Shown here: positions 18,376 through 26,483 of the stretch, one piece after another
Numbering within the stretch: position 1 is the stretch's first letter
Layout: each line of letters opens with the position of its first letter
DNA from: Chitinophagales bacterium
Lineage (GTDB): Bacteria; Bacteroidota; Bacteroidia; Chitinophagales; Chitinophagaceae
DNA length: 64,000 nt
NCBI GenBank assembly: GCA_017303835.1
Contig: JAFLBI010000001.1
Span: 1,860,001-1,924,000 of the forward strand
Reading direction: 5' to 3'
Made by a program: the position numbers and the translations under genes
The notes under the pieces: generated by a model
Told to the model about the DNA's origin: nothing
Seen by the model: the letters and a program-made list of their open reading frames with translations, nothing else
Database searches by the model: none

Positions 18376-18406
18376 AAAACCCGATGTGAAAGCATCGGGT
18401 TTTTTA
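18376..18406 (+). terminator. Terminator of the S46 peptidase gene
   Basis: AACCCGATG and CATCGGGTT arms around a 6-nt loop, followed by TTTTTT, lie 22 bp after the peptidase stop. Confidence 0.85.
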
Positions 18407-18481
18407 TTAAAAAGCGCATGTTTTAACGCCTTTGCTAGAATAATTATACATATTCTATAAATCATCTCATTAAAATAATAG

Positions 18482-18489
18482 TAAATTTG
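18482..18489 (+). promoter_or_regulatory. Putative -7 promoter box of the receiver gene
   Basis: TAAATTTG is an exact TAnnTTTG match 32 bp before the start codon, just after the peptidase terminator. No clear TTG-type -33 box is seen at the usual distance. Confidence 0.4.
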
Positions 18490-18521
18490 AATTACCCCAA
18501 TGTTCGCCTGCACACAAACCA

Positions 18522-19064
18522 ATGTGTATGATAAACCTGATAATTGCAGACGACCATCAAAAATTTCGATCCTCGTTAGCCGACTACTTAAGTAGTATTC
18601 CGGGTTATAGGGTTATTGCTGAAGCGTCTAATGGTAAACAATTGATTGAAGCTGTTGAAGCGCAAAAAGAGTATGCTCCTTTTGTAATCATGGATGTACA
18701 TATGCCAGAAATGGATGGTGTAGCCACAACATCTTACTTATCACAAAAGATTGCCAACGCCAAAGTAATCGGCATGTCTGTCTCCAATGATTTTAACCAT
18801 GTGGTCAGAATGATGCGTGCCGGAGCAAAAGGATTTATCTGGAAAAGCTCGCTGAGCGAATGTATCACAGAAGCCATCCAGACAATTGAATCCAATGAAA
18901 TCTATACTGACCCCTGCTTTGCTGGAGAAATGGAACAGTATGTAAAAGAAAACGGTGCACCTGCGCAGTGGAAAAAAATAGACATACTAGAACAAGAGCA
19001 ACAATCCGTAGCGTCAAAAACCGAAACAGGTATTATAGGTCTTTTCAAGAAACTCTTTAAATAA
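18522..19064 (+). CDS. Response regulator, NarL-type receiver without output domain
   Basis: A 180-residue cytoplasmic protein with a phosphoacceptor receiver domain in residues 1-125: acidic pair in IIADDH, phospho-Asp in VIMDVHMPEMDG, and the conserved Thr/Ser and Lys positions in VIGMSVSN and GFIWKSS. The sequence resembles NarL/LuxR-class receivers, but no helix-turn-helix follows. Instead there is a 55-residue charged linker ending in GLFKKLFK, which could be amphipathic. An alternative start is the ATG at 18528. No histidine kinase is nearby. TAAATTTG at 18482-18489 matches the -7 consensus. Confidence 0.85.
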   Translation: MCMINLIIADDHQKFRSSLADYLSSIPGYRVIAEASNGKQLIEAVEAQKEYAPFVIMDVHMPEMDGVATTSYLSQKIANAKVIGMSVSNDFNHVVRMMRAGAKGFIWKSSLSECITEAIQTIESNEIYTDPCFAGEMEQYVKENGAPAQWKKIDILEQEQQSVASKTETGIIGLFKKLFK

Positions 19065-19069
19065 GGCGA

Positions 19070-19666
19070 TCAAGCATCGTCTTTCCATGCCCATAAATGC
19101 AGGCATGCATATGTTCGGTAAGGCGACCACTTACGCGCGATTTTCTGCATTGCTAACTTAAGCTGCTTTTTGTCCTCTGTTTGCAATTTATAACACTTGA
19201 TCATCGCCTGCTGAATACCGAGATCATCTACAGCAAACACATCTTCTCTGCCCAAGCTAAACATCAGTAGCATCTCTACCGTCCACCTACCCACACCCTT
19301 GATCTGCGAAAGCAGCGCAATAACAGCTTCATCATCCAGTTTCATCAGTTTACTGTCTGTAATAGTATGCTCCAAACAAAATGCTGCCACGTTTTTTACG
19401 TACTGCACTTTTGCATTGCTTAAACCGATGCTACGCAATGTAGCATCTGGCGTTGCTAACACTGCTTCCGCCTTTGGTTCCTTACCATTATACAAAGCCA
19501 GAAAACGCTGATAAATTACCGCAGCCACTTTGGTACTTAGCTGCTGACTCATAATACTGGCCATTAGTCGAACAGGAATATTTTTTCTACGCTTCAATGA
19601 AAACACTTGCTCACCCAAAACTTTGGCGAGCTTTTTATCTTTTTGCAGATGCAATACATAACTCAT
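19070..19666 (-). CDS. HhH-GPD DNA glycosylase (AlkA-like 3-methyladenine glycosylase)
   Basis: Base-excision repair enzyme of 198 residues that removes alkylated purines from DNA. The helix-hairpin-helix IKGVGRWTVEMLL is followed by the catalytic aspartate in FAVDDLGIQQAM, the AlkA-type arrangement; no 4Fe-4S cysteine cluster is present. I chose MSYVLHLQKD at 19666; the longer frame from 19729 would run into the divergent mnmD gene and adds a non-conserved N-terminus. The start lies only 26 bp from the mnmD start on the other strand. It converges on the receiver gene with a 5-bp gap and no terminator. Confidence 0.9.
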   Translation of the reverse strand: MSYVLHLQKDKKLAKVLGEQVFSLKRRKNIPVRLMASIMSQQLSTKVAAVIYQRFLALYNGKEPKAEAVLATPDATLRSIGLSNAKVQYVKNVAAFCLEHTITDSKLMKLDDEAVIALLSQIKGVGRWTVEMLLMFSLGREDVFAVDDLGIQQAMIKCYKLQTEDKKQLKLAMQKIARKWSPYRTYACLHLWAWKDDA

Positions 19667-19692
19667 TGGGTTAAGGTAAGTAATTTGCACAA

Positions 19693-20346
19693 GTGGAAAG
19701 ACAAGTACAAATAACTGCTGATGGCTCATCCACCATTGCCATCCCTGCCATGCAGGTAACCTATCACAGCAAACACGGTGCTGTACAAGAAAGCAATCAT
19801 GTATTCATTCAGGCAGGATTAGAATGGAAAATAAAACAGAAGCACAAGCATATCCGCATTTTTGAAATGGGTTTTGGCACCGGTTTAAATGCATTGCTAA
19901 CTGCAGAATATATTCAGACAAAGGATATCAGCATTGATTACTATAGCGCAGAAGCTTATCCACTCAGTATTGCAGAGTACACAAGCTTAAACTATCCTAA
20001 TCAAGTTATACTACAGCAATTGCATCAAGCACCTTGGAATCAACCAACAGCTATCACAAAGAATTTTACTTTGTGTAAACTACTCACTGGATTAGAAAAC
20101 TGCAGCATCAATGAGCAGGTAGAACTGATCTACTATGATGCATTTGCACCTAGTGCACAGCCTGAGTTATGGACTGAATCCGTTTTCGCAAAACTCTATC
20201 ATCTGACTGCACCGGGTGGCATACTCGTTACCTATTGCAGCAAAGGGGATGTACGCCGCGCTATGCAAGCAGCCGGCTGGACAGTAAAAAAAATTCCCGG
20301 TCCTCCCGGTAAAAGAGAAATGGTGCGTGCCCATAAAACGACTTGA
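19693..20346 (+). CDS. mnmD: tRNA 5-methylaminomethyl-2-thiouridine methyltransferase MnmD
   Basis: SAM-dependent methyltransferase of 217 residues that finishes the mnm5s2U34 wobble modification; in many bacteria it is fused to the MnmC oxidase, here it stands alone. Visible features are TADGSSTI, YHSKHGAVQESNHVFIQAGLEWK, the SAM loop EMGFGTGLNALL and the active-site region YYDAFAPSAQPELWT. The start is GTG at 19693: the conserved DGS segment lies before the first internal ATG, so that ATG would truncate the protein. TTTG ends 5 nt before the GTG. Confidence 0.93.
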   Translation: MERQVQITADGSSTIAIPAMQVTYHSKHGAVQESNHVFIQAGLEWKIKQKHKHIRIFEMGFGTGLNALLTAEYIQTKDISIDYYSAEAYPLSIAEYTSLNYPNQVILQQLHQAPWNQPTAITKNFTLCKLLTGLENCSINEQVELIYYDAFAPSAQPELWTESVFAKLYHLTAPGGILVTYCSKGDVRRAMQAAGWTVKKIPGPPGKREMVRAHKTT

Positions 20347-20363
20347 TTGCAGTACATTGGGGA

Positions 20364-20789
20364 ATGAAATCAGCCATACTCTATGCATCGCTGCTGATCT
20401 GCACTACAGCTTTTGCACAAAAAGACTCTGACGAAACCACCATCAGAAACCTGCTGAATGCTCAAACCAAAGCCTGGAATCAGGGCGACCTAACCAATTT
20501 CATGAAAGGCTATTGGGAAAGCGATAGTCTCATGTTTATTGGTAAGTCGGGACTTACCTATGGCTGGCAACAGACCCTGAATAATTATAAAAAAGGCTAT
20601 CCCGATACTGCAGCCATGGGCAAGCTCAGCTTTGACATCAAAAAAGTGCAGCGCCTGTCGGCTGATCATTTTTTTGTGGTGGGCAAATGGATGCTCACAA
20701 GAAGTATCGGTAACCTGAGTGGACACTATACCCTTATTCTGAAAAAGATAAAAGGACAGTGGTTTATTGTGGCAGACCACAGCAGTTGA
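20364..20789 (+). CDS. Secreted NTF2-like (DUF4440/SnoaL-type) protein
   Basis: A 141-residue protein with signal peptide MKSAILYASLLICTTAFAQ and a single NTF2-like cone domain. Typical elements are IRNLLNAQTKAWNQGDLTNFMKGYW, SLMFIG near the middle and the ending HYTLILKKIKGQWFIVADHSS. Proteins of this family bind small ligands or act as minor enzymes; no catalytic pair is recognised, so no function is given. The gene starts 17 bp after mnmD and is probably co-transcribed. The ATG at 20364 is chosen because it begins the signal peptide. Confidence 0.78.
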   Translation: MKSAILYASLLICTTAFAQKDSDETTIRNLLNAQTKAWNQGDLTNFMKGYWESDSLMFIGKSGLTYGWQQTLNNYKKGYPDTAAMGKLSFDIKKVQRLSADHFFVVGKWMLTRSIGNLSGHYTLILKKIKGQWFIVADHSS

Positions 20790-20841
20790 TGTAATGTTTT
20801 CATGAAATCAACTACCAATCTTGTACAAAATTGACTGAACT

Positions 20842-21753
20842 ATGATACTCATGATTTTGGGCATTCTGTTGCTGGTTGTAGCAGGCGCCATTTCAAAGAC
20901 AAGGGAAGAATTTCGCAAGCTGGCTAATGGGTTGCGGATTGGCTCTTTTATCATCATTATACTTGGCGTACTTACTTCTTGTATCAAACAAATTGATGCA
21001 GGTGAAATAGGCGTACAGTCAATGTTTGGTAAAGTAAAAGATGAGATCCTCACCAGCGGCTTAAATCTTGTAAACCCGCTCGTTACAGTGCGTTCTGTTG
21101 ACATCAGAACACAGAATTATACAATGAGTGGTGTACATGATGAAGGCAATCAGTCTGGGGATGACGCTATTCGTGTACTCACTTCTGATGGTTTGGAAGT
21201 AGTGATAGACCTAACGGTTCTTTATCGTGTTACCGGCTCCGAAGCACCAAGAATTGTACGTGAAACAGGTCTTGATTATAAAGACAAAATTGTACGCCCC
21301 CTAACGAGAACCAAAATTCGCGATAACGCAGTGTACTATACCGCCATTGATTTGTATTCAAACAAGCGCGACCAGTTTCAAACACGTATTTTCAAAAGTA
21401 TTGAAGAAGACTTCAAAAAACGTGGCTTAATTCTGGAGCAATTGCTGGTAAGAAATATTACCCTTCCAGAAAACGTGAAGAAGTCCATCGAAGAAAAAAT
21501 CAAGGCAGAACAAGAAGCACAGAAAATGGAATTCGTTCTGCAAAAAGAGAAGCAGGAAGCAGAACGTAAGCGCGTGGAAGCGCAAGGTATTGCCGACTAT
21601 CAGCGCATCATCAATACCGGCTTAACCGATAAGCAGATTGAATATGAACAAATCAAGGCTTTAAAAGAAATCGCAACTTCTCAAAACGCAAAAGTTTTGA
21701 TCATGGGCAATAGCAAAACACCTGTGATTATTGACAGTAAGTCAAATAAATAA
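20842..21753 (+). CDS. SPFH/prohibitin-like membrane protein
   Basis: A 303-residue membrane-anchored protein of the SPFH superfamily. Two hydrophobic stretches at the N-terminus (about 1-16 and 32-47) precede the band-7 domain (VDAGEIGVQ-type start at IDAGEIGVQSMFG, then VLTSDGLEVVIDLTVLYRV). A long charged helix follows (about 205-260, rich in Lys/Glu/Gln) that forms the coiled-coil assembly region of prohibitins. Bacterial relatives build ring or cage assemblies that organise membrane proteins such as FtsH. A strong terminator follows directly. Confidence 0.88.
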   Translation: MILMILGILLLVVAGAISKTREEFRKLANGLRIGSFIIIILGVLTSCIKQIDAGEIGVQSMFGKVKDEILTSGLNLVNPLVTVRSVDIRTQNYTMSGVHDEGNQSGDDAIRVLTSDGLEVVIDLTVLYRVTGSEAPRIVRETGLDYKDKIVRPLTRTKIRDNAVYYTAIDLYSNKRDQFQTRIFKSIEEDFKKRGLILEQLLVRNITLPENVKKSIEEKIKAEQEAQKMEFVLQKEKQEAERKRVEAQGIADYQRIINTGLTDKQIEYEQIKALKEIATSQNAKVLIMGNSKTPVIIDSKSNK

Positions 21754-21773
21754 ACCTGATTCAAACTTCTGTG

Positions 21774-21805
21774 AATAGTCCGCTTTTGGCGGACTATTTT
21801 ATTTA
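21774..21805 (+). terminator. Terminator of the prohibitin-like gene
   Basis: AATAGTCCGC (21774-21783), a 5-nt loop and GCGGACTATT (21789-21798), followed by TTATTTAT. Its end touches the stop of the convergent VanZ-like gene at 21803, so it may also act on that strand. Confidence 0.8.
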
Positions 21806-22198
21806 TGGGTAGGTCTTGAACACATAGCGGCGCATCAGGTAATTAAAATAAACATGCCCGAAGAAAACACCTACTACTGAAAACAAAATATCGAGATAAT
21901 CAAATGTTCTACCAAAGATGGGTATCAATTGCAAGTACTCATTAATGATGACCAGCAGCAATCCAAAACTGCAAGTAAAATTTAAATCATGTTTAGTCTC
22001 TAAACGAAAGAAGCGCTGAAAAAACCAGCAGGCACCAAAGGGGAGCAAAAATGAACCCAGTAAGTTGGGTGCAATTCCAAAAACCGGTTTCCAAAATGTA
22101 GGAATATGCACAAATGGCCTGATGATGAACTTCACAGTCCAGATCAGTAACGTACCTAAAACAACAATATTTCTGGCTTTAAATTTCAATGGATGCAT
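21803..22198 (-). CDS. VanZ-like family membrane protein
   Basis: A 131-residue protein with about four hydrophobic spans. The pattern NLLGSFLLPFG then INEYLQLIPIFGRTFDYLDILFSVVGVFFG resembles VanZ-like proteins, where an acidic residue and DxxD-like motif precede the last span. The function of this family outside glycopeptide resistance is unknown. I chose MHPLKFKARN at 22198; extending to 22327 adds 43 residues without membrane or family character and overlaps the upstream small gene. Confidence 0.65.
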   Translation of the reverse strand: MHPLKFKARNIVVLGTLLIWTVKFIIRPFVHIPTFWKPVFGIAPNLLGSFLLPFGACWFFQRFFRLETKHDLNFTCSFGLLLVIINEYLQLIPIFGRTFDYLDILFSVVGVFFGHVYFNYLMRRYVFKTYP

Positions 22199-22293
22199 GC
22201 AGCCGGCTTTACTTGATGAAAATAGGCCTTTCGATTGGTTTGCACCTACCGCGAGGCGGGTATTTTCGGTTAAACGGGCTGGAAATAAAAATG

Positions 22294-22482
22294 TTACTCC
22301 ATATCTCGGTTCAGCGGTTTGCTCCACAAACGGATCACAAACCAGAGATAAGCTCCTAGTGAAAGCAGGAAGAAAACATAGAACCCTATGTGGCCGAGAC
22401 CAATCTTGCTTTCAGGAAAAGCATACCCAAACATGATACCCCATGTAGAGTTAATGGCCATCCACAAAAGGCCTAATGACAT
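22294..22482 (-). CDS. Small membrane protein, unknown function
   Basis: A 62-residue product with two predicted spans (LGLLWMAINSTWGIMFGYAF and GFYVFFLLSLGAYLWFVIRLW) and a basic end. The frame stays open upstream to 22537 and reads protein-like (EPWVRQYFIRIINT), but it has no ATG, GTG or TTG there, so the ATG at 22482 is used. It is followed by the VanZ-like gene on the same strand. I do not recognise a named family; the composition supports a real gene. Confidence 0.55.
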   Translation of the reverse strand: MSLGLLWMAINSTWGIMFGYAFPESKIGLGHIGFYVFFLLSLGAYLWFVIRLWSKPLNRDME

Positions 22483-22570
22483 CGTATTGATGATGCGAAT
22501 AAAATATTGACGTACCCAGGGTTCCAGAAAAAGTATTTAAAGCATTACAATACACCGTACGGAATGTTCA

Positions 22571-23542
22571 TTAATCCATGCTTTGGTTGCTGGCTTTAGC
22601 CAATTTCACCAATCTATCGAACTGCGCCGGTGTGAGGTCATTGTAGAAATAATAGACAGGATCAACTGGTACACCATTTCTATGCACTTCATAATGGCAA
22701 TGCGGGCCCGTACTCTTACCACTATTGCCCACATACCCTATTACCTCGCCTCTTTTCACCCGCTGCCCTACTTTGGCCTTGGTACGCACCATGTGCGCAT
22801 ACAATGTTTCATAGCCATAGCCATGATAAATGACTACGTTAATGCCATAACCACCCGTATTGAAACCAGATTCACGCACTACGCCATCTGCGGTGGCATA
22901 TATAGGTGTACCAATAGGCGCGGTAAAATCCAAGCCCTTGTGCATTCTGGTATCCTTATACACCGGATCAACACGATAACCGAAGCCGGAAGCAATTCTA
23001 TTCAGATCACGATTGCTTACTGGTTGAATAGCAGGGATGGCAGCTAAGAGTTTTTCCTTGTTGCGCACCATATCCTCTATCTCTACATAACTCTTGGTTT
23101 GGTAAGACACACGCATACTCAGCTCATTCAGCTGTGCAGTCATGCTCTTGACCAATTCTGTTTCACCCATAGACTGCACCAACTTCACCTCTTTCTTCTT
23201 CTCAATTTCCTTAACGCGGGCGCTATCAGGTATGGGGTCTGCTTCAAAAATGGAGCGATAGACACTGTTATCACGATTCTCCAACTCATCCATTTGCAAT
23301 TCCAGTTGTTTGGCACGCTCCATTAAAACCGCATAATTTTCCTTCAGGTCTTCATTTTCCTGCCTCAGCAATTTTTCCTTGGGAGAATCTATGTAGCGGA
23401 AAGCAATTAGTACGATGATAATACCTGTAACAATGGAAGCGGCAATAAACCCAAACAACTGCAGCAGGCGCACCCGAAGCGGGGTTTCCAGCTTCTCGAA
23501 GCGCATGGAGTGTGGGTTATAATAATATTTGATTCGCCGCAT
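22571..23542 (-). CDS. M23 family metallopeptidase (LytM-type, membrane anchored)
   Basis: A 323-residue envelope protein: one N-terminal span (about residues 31-53), a long helical coiled-coil stretch (about 70-190), then the M23 domain. Zinc-ligand motifs are HKGLDF (HxxxD) and HCHYEVH (HxH), and the YGINVVIYHGYGYETLYAHM core is intact, so it should be an active endopeptidase on peptidoglycan cross-bridges rather than a degenerate LytM regulator. It is divergent from alaS with a 121-bp spacer. The head coiled coil suggests a partner-controlled hydrolase in wall remodelling. Confidence 0.92.
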   Translation of the reverse strand: MRRIKYYYNPHSMRFEKLETPLRVRLLQLFGFIAASIVTGIIIVLIAFRYIDSPKEKLLRQENEDLKENYAVLMERAKQLELQMDELENRDNSVYRSIFEADPIPDSARVKEIEKKKEVKLVQSMGETELVKSMTAQLNELSMRVSYQTKSYVEIEDMVRNKEKLLAAIPAIQPVSNRDLNRIASGFGYRVDPVYKDTRMHKGLDFTAPIGTPIYATADGVVRESGFNTGGYGINVVIYHGYGYETLYAHMVRTKAKVGQRVKRGEVIGYVGNSGKSTGPHCHYEVHRNGVPVDPVYYFYNDLTPAQFDRLVKLAKASNQSMD

Positions 23543-23565
23543 AAGATTCGAGCCAGGTTTACCCC

Positions 23566-23592
23566 TTGGCCGTAGCTGATTCCTTACCTTTG
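23566..23592 (+). promoter_or_regulatory. Putative alaS promoter
   Basis: TTG (23566-23568) and an exact TAnnTTTG box, TACCTTTG (23585-23592), with a 16-bp spacer, lie in the divergent region before alaS. The implied leader is about 65-70 nt and contains AGGGGAGG near 23615, well upstream of the start. Confidence 0.5.
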
Positions 23593-23663
23593 CGCCACTT
23601 TACAGGGGAGGTTCAAAGATAACTGATCCGCCTGCAAAGCATGGATAAAATTGACGCATTACT

Positions 23664-26357
23664 ATGACCAGCAGTGAGATACGCCAGCAGTTTCTGGATT
23701 TTTTTGCTTCGAAAGCACACCAGATTGTTCCTTCAGCACCCATCGTGGTAAAGAACGACCCCACCCTGCTTTTTACCAATGCAGGGATGAACCAGTTCAA
23801 GGATTATTTTCTTGGCAATAAAGAACCCCAGAGCCGTCGCATTGCCGATACCCAAAAATGTTTGCGGGTAAGTGGTAAGCACAATGATCTGGAAGAAGTA
23901 GGTGTAGATACTTACCACCACACCATGTTTGAAATGCTGGGTAACTGGAGCTTTGGCGATTATTTTAAAACAGAAGCGATTGCCTGGAGCTGGGAACTGC
24001 TGACTGAAGTATACAAATTGGATAAAGACCGTTTGTACGTAACCATTTTTGAAGGCGATGAGAAAGAAGGTTTGCCCCGTGATACAGAAGCCTTTAATGA
24101 ATGGAAAAAAGTAATTGCTGAAGACCGCATTCTCTTAGGCAATAAGAAAGATAATTTCTGGGAAATGGGCGATACCGGACCATGCGGACCATGTACAGAA
24201 ATTCATGTGGATTGTCGCTCCAACGAAGAGCGCGCAGCTGTAGATGGCAAAACACTGGTGAACAATGACCATCCTCAAGTAATTGAAATCTGGAACAATG
24301 TATTCATCCAGTTTAACAGATTGAAAGATGGCAGCCTGGAACAATTGCCTGCAAAGCACGTGGATACGGGTATGGGCTTTGAGCGTTTGGCACGTGTGAT
24401 TCAAGGTAAGCAGAGTAATTACGATACAGATGTGTTTAGCGGCACGATTCACGAAACAGAAAAAATCAGCGGACTCAAATACGAGAATACAGACAGCAAG
24501 CGCGATGTAGCTTTCCGCGTAATTGCCGATCATATTCGCGCGATTGCGTTTACGATTGCAGACGGACAGCTGCCTTCCAATACCGGTGCCGGTTATGTGA
24601 TCAGAAGAATTCTGCGCAGAGCCGTGCGTTACTATTTCTCTTACTTAGATTATAAGCAACCGCTGCTGCACCAGCTCATGCCTTTATTGGCAGAGCAGTT
24701 TGCGCAAGTATTCCCTGAGTTGAAACATCAACTGGATTTTGTTAGCAAAGTAGTGAAGGAAGAAGAAGAAGCTTTTCTACGTACGCTTGGTAAAGGCATT
24801 GAAAAATTCAACGCATACGCATCGAAACTTAATGCGTTTGTAACTGAAGCAAAAGACTCAAAGGAGAACGAAGGTGTTGCGAAAGAATTGATTGACATGC
24901 GTGATAAGTACACAAATGCAATCAATAAGAAAATCATTGCAGGTGATTTCGCATTTGAATTAAATGATACATATGGCTTTCCAATTGACTTGACCAATTT
25001 GATGGCCCAGGAAATTGGATGGACAGTTGATATGGCTGGTTATGAAGTAGCATTAAAGCAACAGAAAGACCGTTCACGCGCAGCTACAGCCATTGATACA
25101 GACGACTGGGTTGTGGTGAATGATGCAGCAGGTAAGGGTTTTGTAGGATATGAAGATATTTTGGTGCACACCCATGTACAGCGTTACAGAAAAGTAACCG
25201 CCAAGGGCAAACAACAATTCCAATTGGTATTGGCAACAACACCATTCTATCCGGAAGGTGGTGGTCAGCAGGGTGATACAGGTATGCTGGATTTTGGTGG
25301 CGAGCAGATTGCAGTTACCGATACACGAAAAGAGAACGACCTCATCATTCATTTCGTGAATCAACTGCCTTCCAATATTGATACACCTGTGAAAGCTCAG
25401 GTGAATACAGAACAGCGCCTCAACACCATGTATAACCATACGGCTACCCACCTAATGCATGCTGCATTAAGACAGGTATTGGGAAAGCATGTGGCGCAAA
25501 AAGGTTCATTGGTGAATGATGCTTACCTGCGTTTCGATTTCTCTCACTTTGCAAAGATGACAGACGAAGAAATTCGCGAAGTTGAAGTGATCGTGAACAA
25601 CAAGATTCGTGAGAATATTCCGGTTGTGATCAAACAAATGCCGAAGGAAGAAGCCATCAATATGGGCGCTATGGCTTTGTTTGGAGAGAAATATGCAGAC
25701 ACCGTTCGTGTGGTCATCATCGACCCCAATTATTCTATTGAATTGTGTGGTGGAACCCACGTTGGTCATACAGGTATGATTGGATTATTCATCATCCAAT
25801 CAGAAGCTGCTGTTGCTGCAGGCGTAAGGCGTATTGAAGCTGTAACCGGACCCGCTGCATTCAATTTCCTGCTCACCCAGTTTACGCATGTGAAGGAAAT
25901 CGGTTCATTACTAAAAGCCAAAGAACCGCTGAAAGCAGTAGAAAAACTTTTGCAGGAGAAAACAGCATTAGAGAAAAAAGTAGAGAAATTAGAAGCACTC
26001 CAACTACAAGCAGTACAAAAAGAACTACTGGCCAATATTCAAACCATCAATGGCAAACAATTCTTAGGAGCACAGGTGGAAGTGAGTAGTGCAGACGCAT
26101 TGAAGAAACTAGCCTATGATCTGAGACTTCAAGCTGATGTGGTGGTGGTGGTAGCCAATATTGCTGAAAAAGCTTCTGTAGCCATCAGCGTATCAGATGC
26201 TGCTAGCGCCAATATTGATGCTGGCAAACTCATTAAGGAGAAAGTAGCACCCCTGATAAAGGGTGGCGGTGGCGGACAGAAAACCCTGGCCACAGCAGGC
26301 GGACAAGACGGTTCTCAGCTTGCAGCCGTTATCCAAGCCATTCAGGAAACACTTTAA
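23664..26357 (+). CDS. alaS: Alanine-tRNA ligase
   Basis: Charges tRNA-Ala with alanine and edits mischarged serine/glycine. The product is 897 residues: class II catalytic domain (NAGMNQFKDYFLG, TYHHTMFEMLGNWSFGDYFK), tRNA-binding region, editing domain with zinc-type ligands H592xxxH596 and C695-GGTH699, and a C-terminal C-Ala region with GGGGGQKTLATAGG. Between the FLRTLGKGIEKF helix and the usual I-x-G-x-x-AF-x-L-x-D-TYGFP motif lies a hydrophilic insertion (about residues 385-420) that is absent from typical AlaRS. A terminator follows 8 bp after the stop. Confidence 0.97.
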   Translation: MTSSEIRQQFLDFFASKAHQIVPSAPIVVKNDPTLLFTNAGMNQFKDYFLGNKEPQSRRIADTQKCLRVSGKHNDLEEVGVDTYHHTMFEMLGNWSFGDYFKTEAIAWSWELLTEVYKLDKDRLYVTIFEGDEKEGLPRDTEAFNEWKKVIAEDRILLGNKKDNFWEMGDTGPCGPCTEIHVDCRSNEERAAVDGKTLVNNDHPQVIEIWNNVFIQFNRLKDGSLEQLPAKHVDTGMGFERLARVIQGKQSNYDTDVFSGTIHETEKISGLKYENTDSKRDVAFRVIADHIRAIAFTIADGQLPSNTGAGYVIRRILRRAVRYYFSYLDYKQPLLHQLMPLLAEQFAQVFPELKHQLDFVSKVVKEEEEAFLRTLGKGIEKFNAYASKLNAFVTEAKDSKENEGVAKELIDMRDKYTNAINKKIIAGDFAFELNDTYGFPIDLTNLMAQEIGWTVDMAGYEVALKQQKDRSRAATAIDTDDWVVVNDAAGKGFVGYEDILVHTHVQRYRKVTAKGKQQFQLVLATTPFYPEGGGQQGDTGMLDFGGEQIAVTDTRKENDLIIHFVNQLPSNIDTPVKAQVNTEQRLNTMYNHTATHLMHAALRQVLGKHVAQKGSLVNDAYLRFDFSHFAKMTDEEIREVEVIVNNKIRENIPVVIKQMPKEEAINMGAMALFGEKYADTVRVVIIDPNYSIELCGGTHVGHTGMIGLFIIQSEAAVAAGVRRIEAVTGPAAFNFLLTQFTHVKEIGSLLKAKEPLKAVEKLLQEKTALEKKVEKLEALQLQAVQKELLANIQTINGKQFLGAQVEVSSADALKKLAYDLRLQADVVVVVANIAEKASVAISVSDAASANIDAGKLIKEKVAPLIKGGGGGQKTLATAGGQDGSQLAAVIQAIQETL

Positions 26358-26362
26358 AATAT

Positions 26363-26389
26363 GACCCCGAATCCTCGGGGTTTTATTTT
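26363..26389 (+). terminator. Terminator of alaS
   Basis: CCCCGA (26365-26370), a 4-nt loop and TCGGGG (26375-26380), followed by TTTTATTTT. Confidence 0.85.
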
Positions 26390-26442
26390 GCCCATTAACC
26401 ATATTTAACATTTCCGAAGTCTTTCGTATTTGATGAACTCCT

Positions 26443-26450
26443 TACATTTG
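26443..26450 (+). promoter_or_regulatory. Putative -7 promoter box of the PDZ gene
   Basis: TACATTTG is an exact TAnnTTTG match 33 bp before the start of the PDZ protein. TTTCG at 26422-26426 could be a poor -33 element. Confidence 0.4.
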
Positions 26451-26483
26451 ATCTACTAAACTCTTCGTATTAAAACCTAGTGT

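Noticed and set aside
22199-22327. N-terminal extension of the VanZ-like protein
   Set aside because: The extra 43 residues are polar and unlike a membrane protein start, and overlap the end of the upstream small gene; the ATG at 22198 is better.
21803-22327. Glycopeptide-resistance gene suggested by VanZ similarity
   Set aside because: VanZ-like proteins are widespread, and no vanHAX or vanRS genes are present; only a family-level label is justified.
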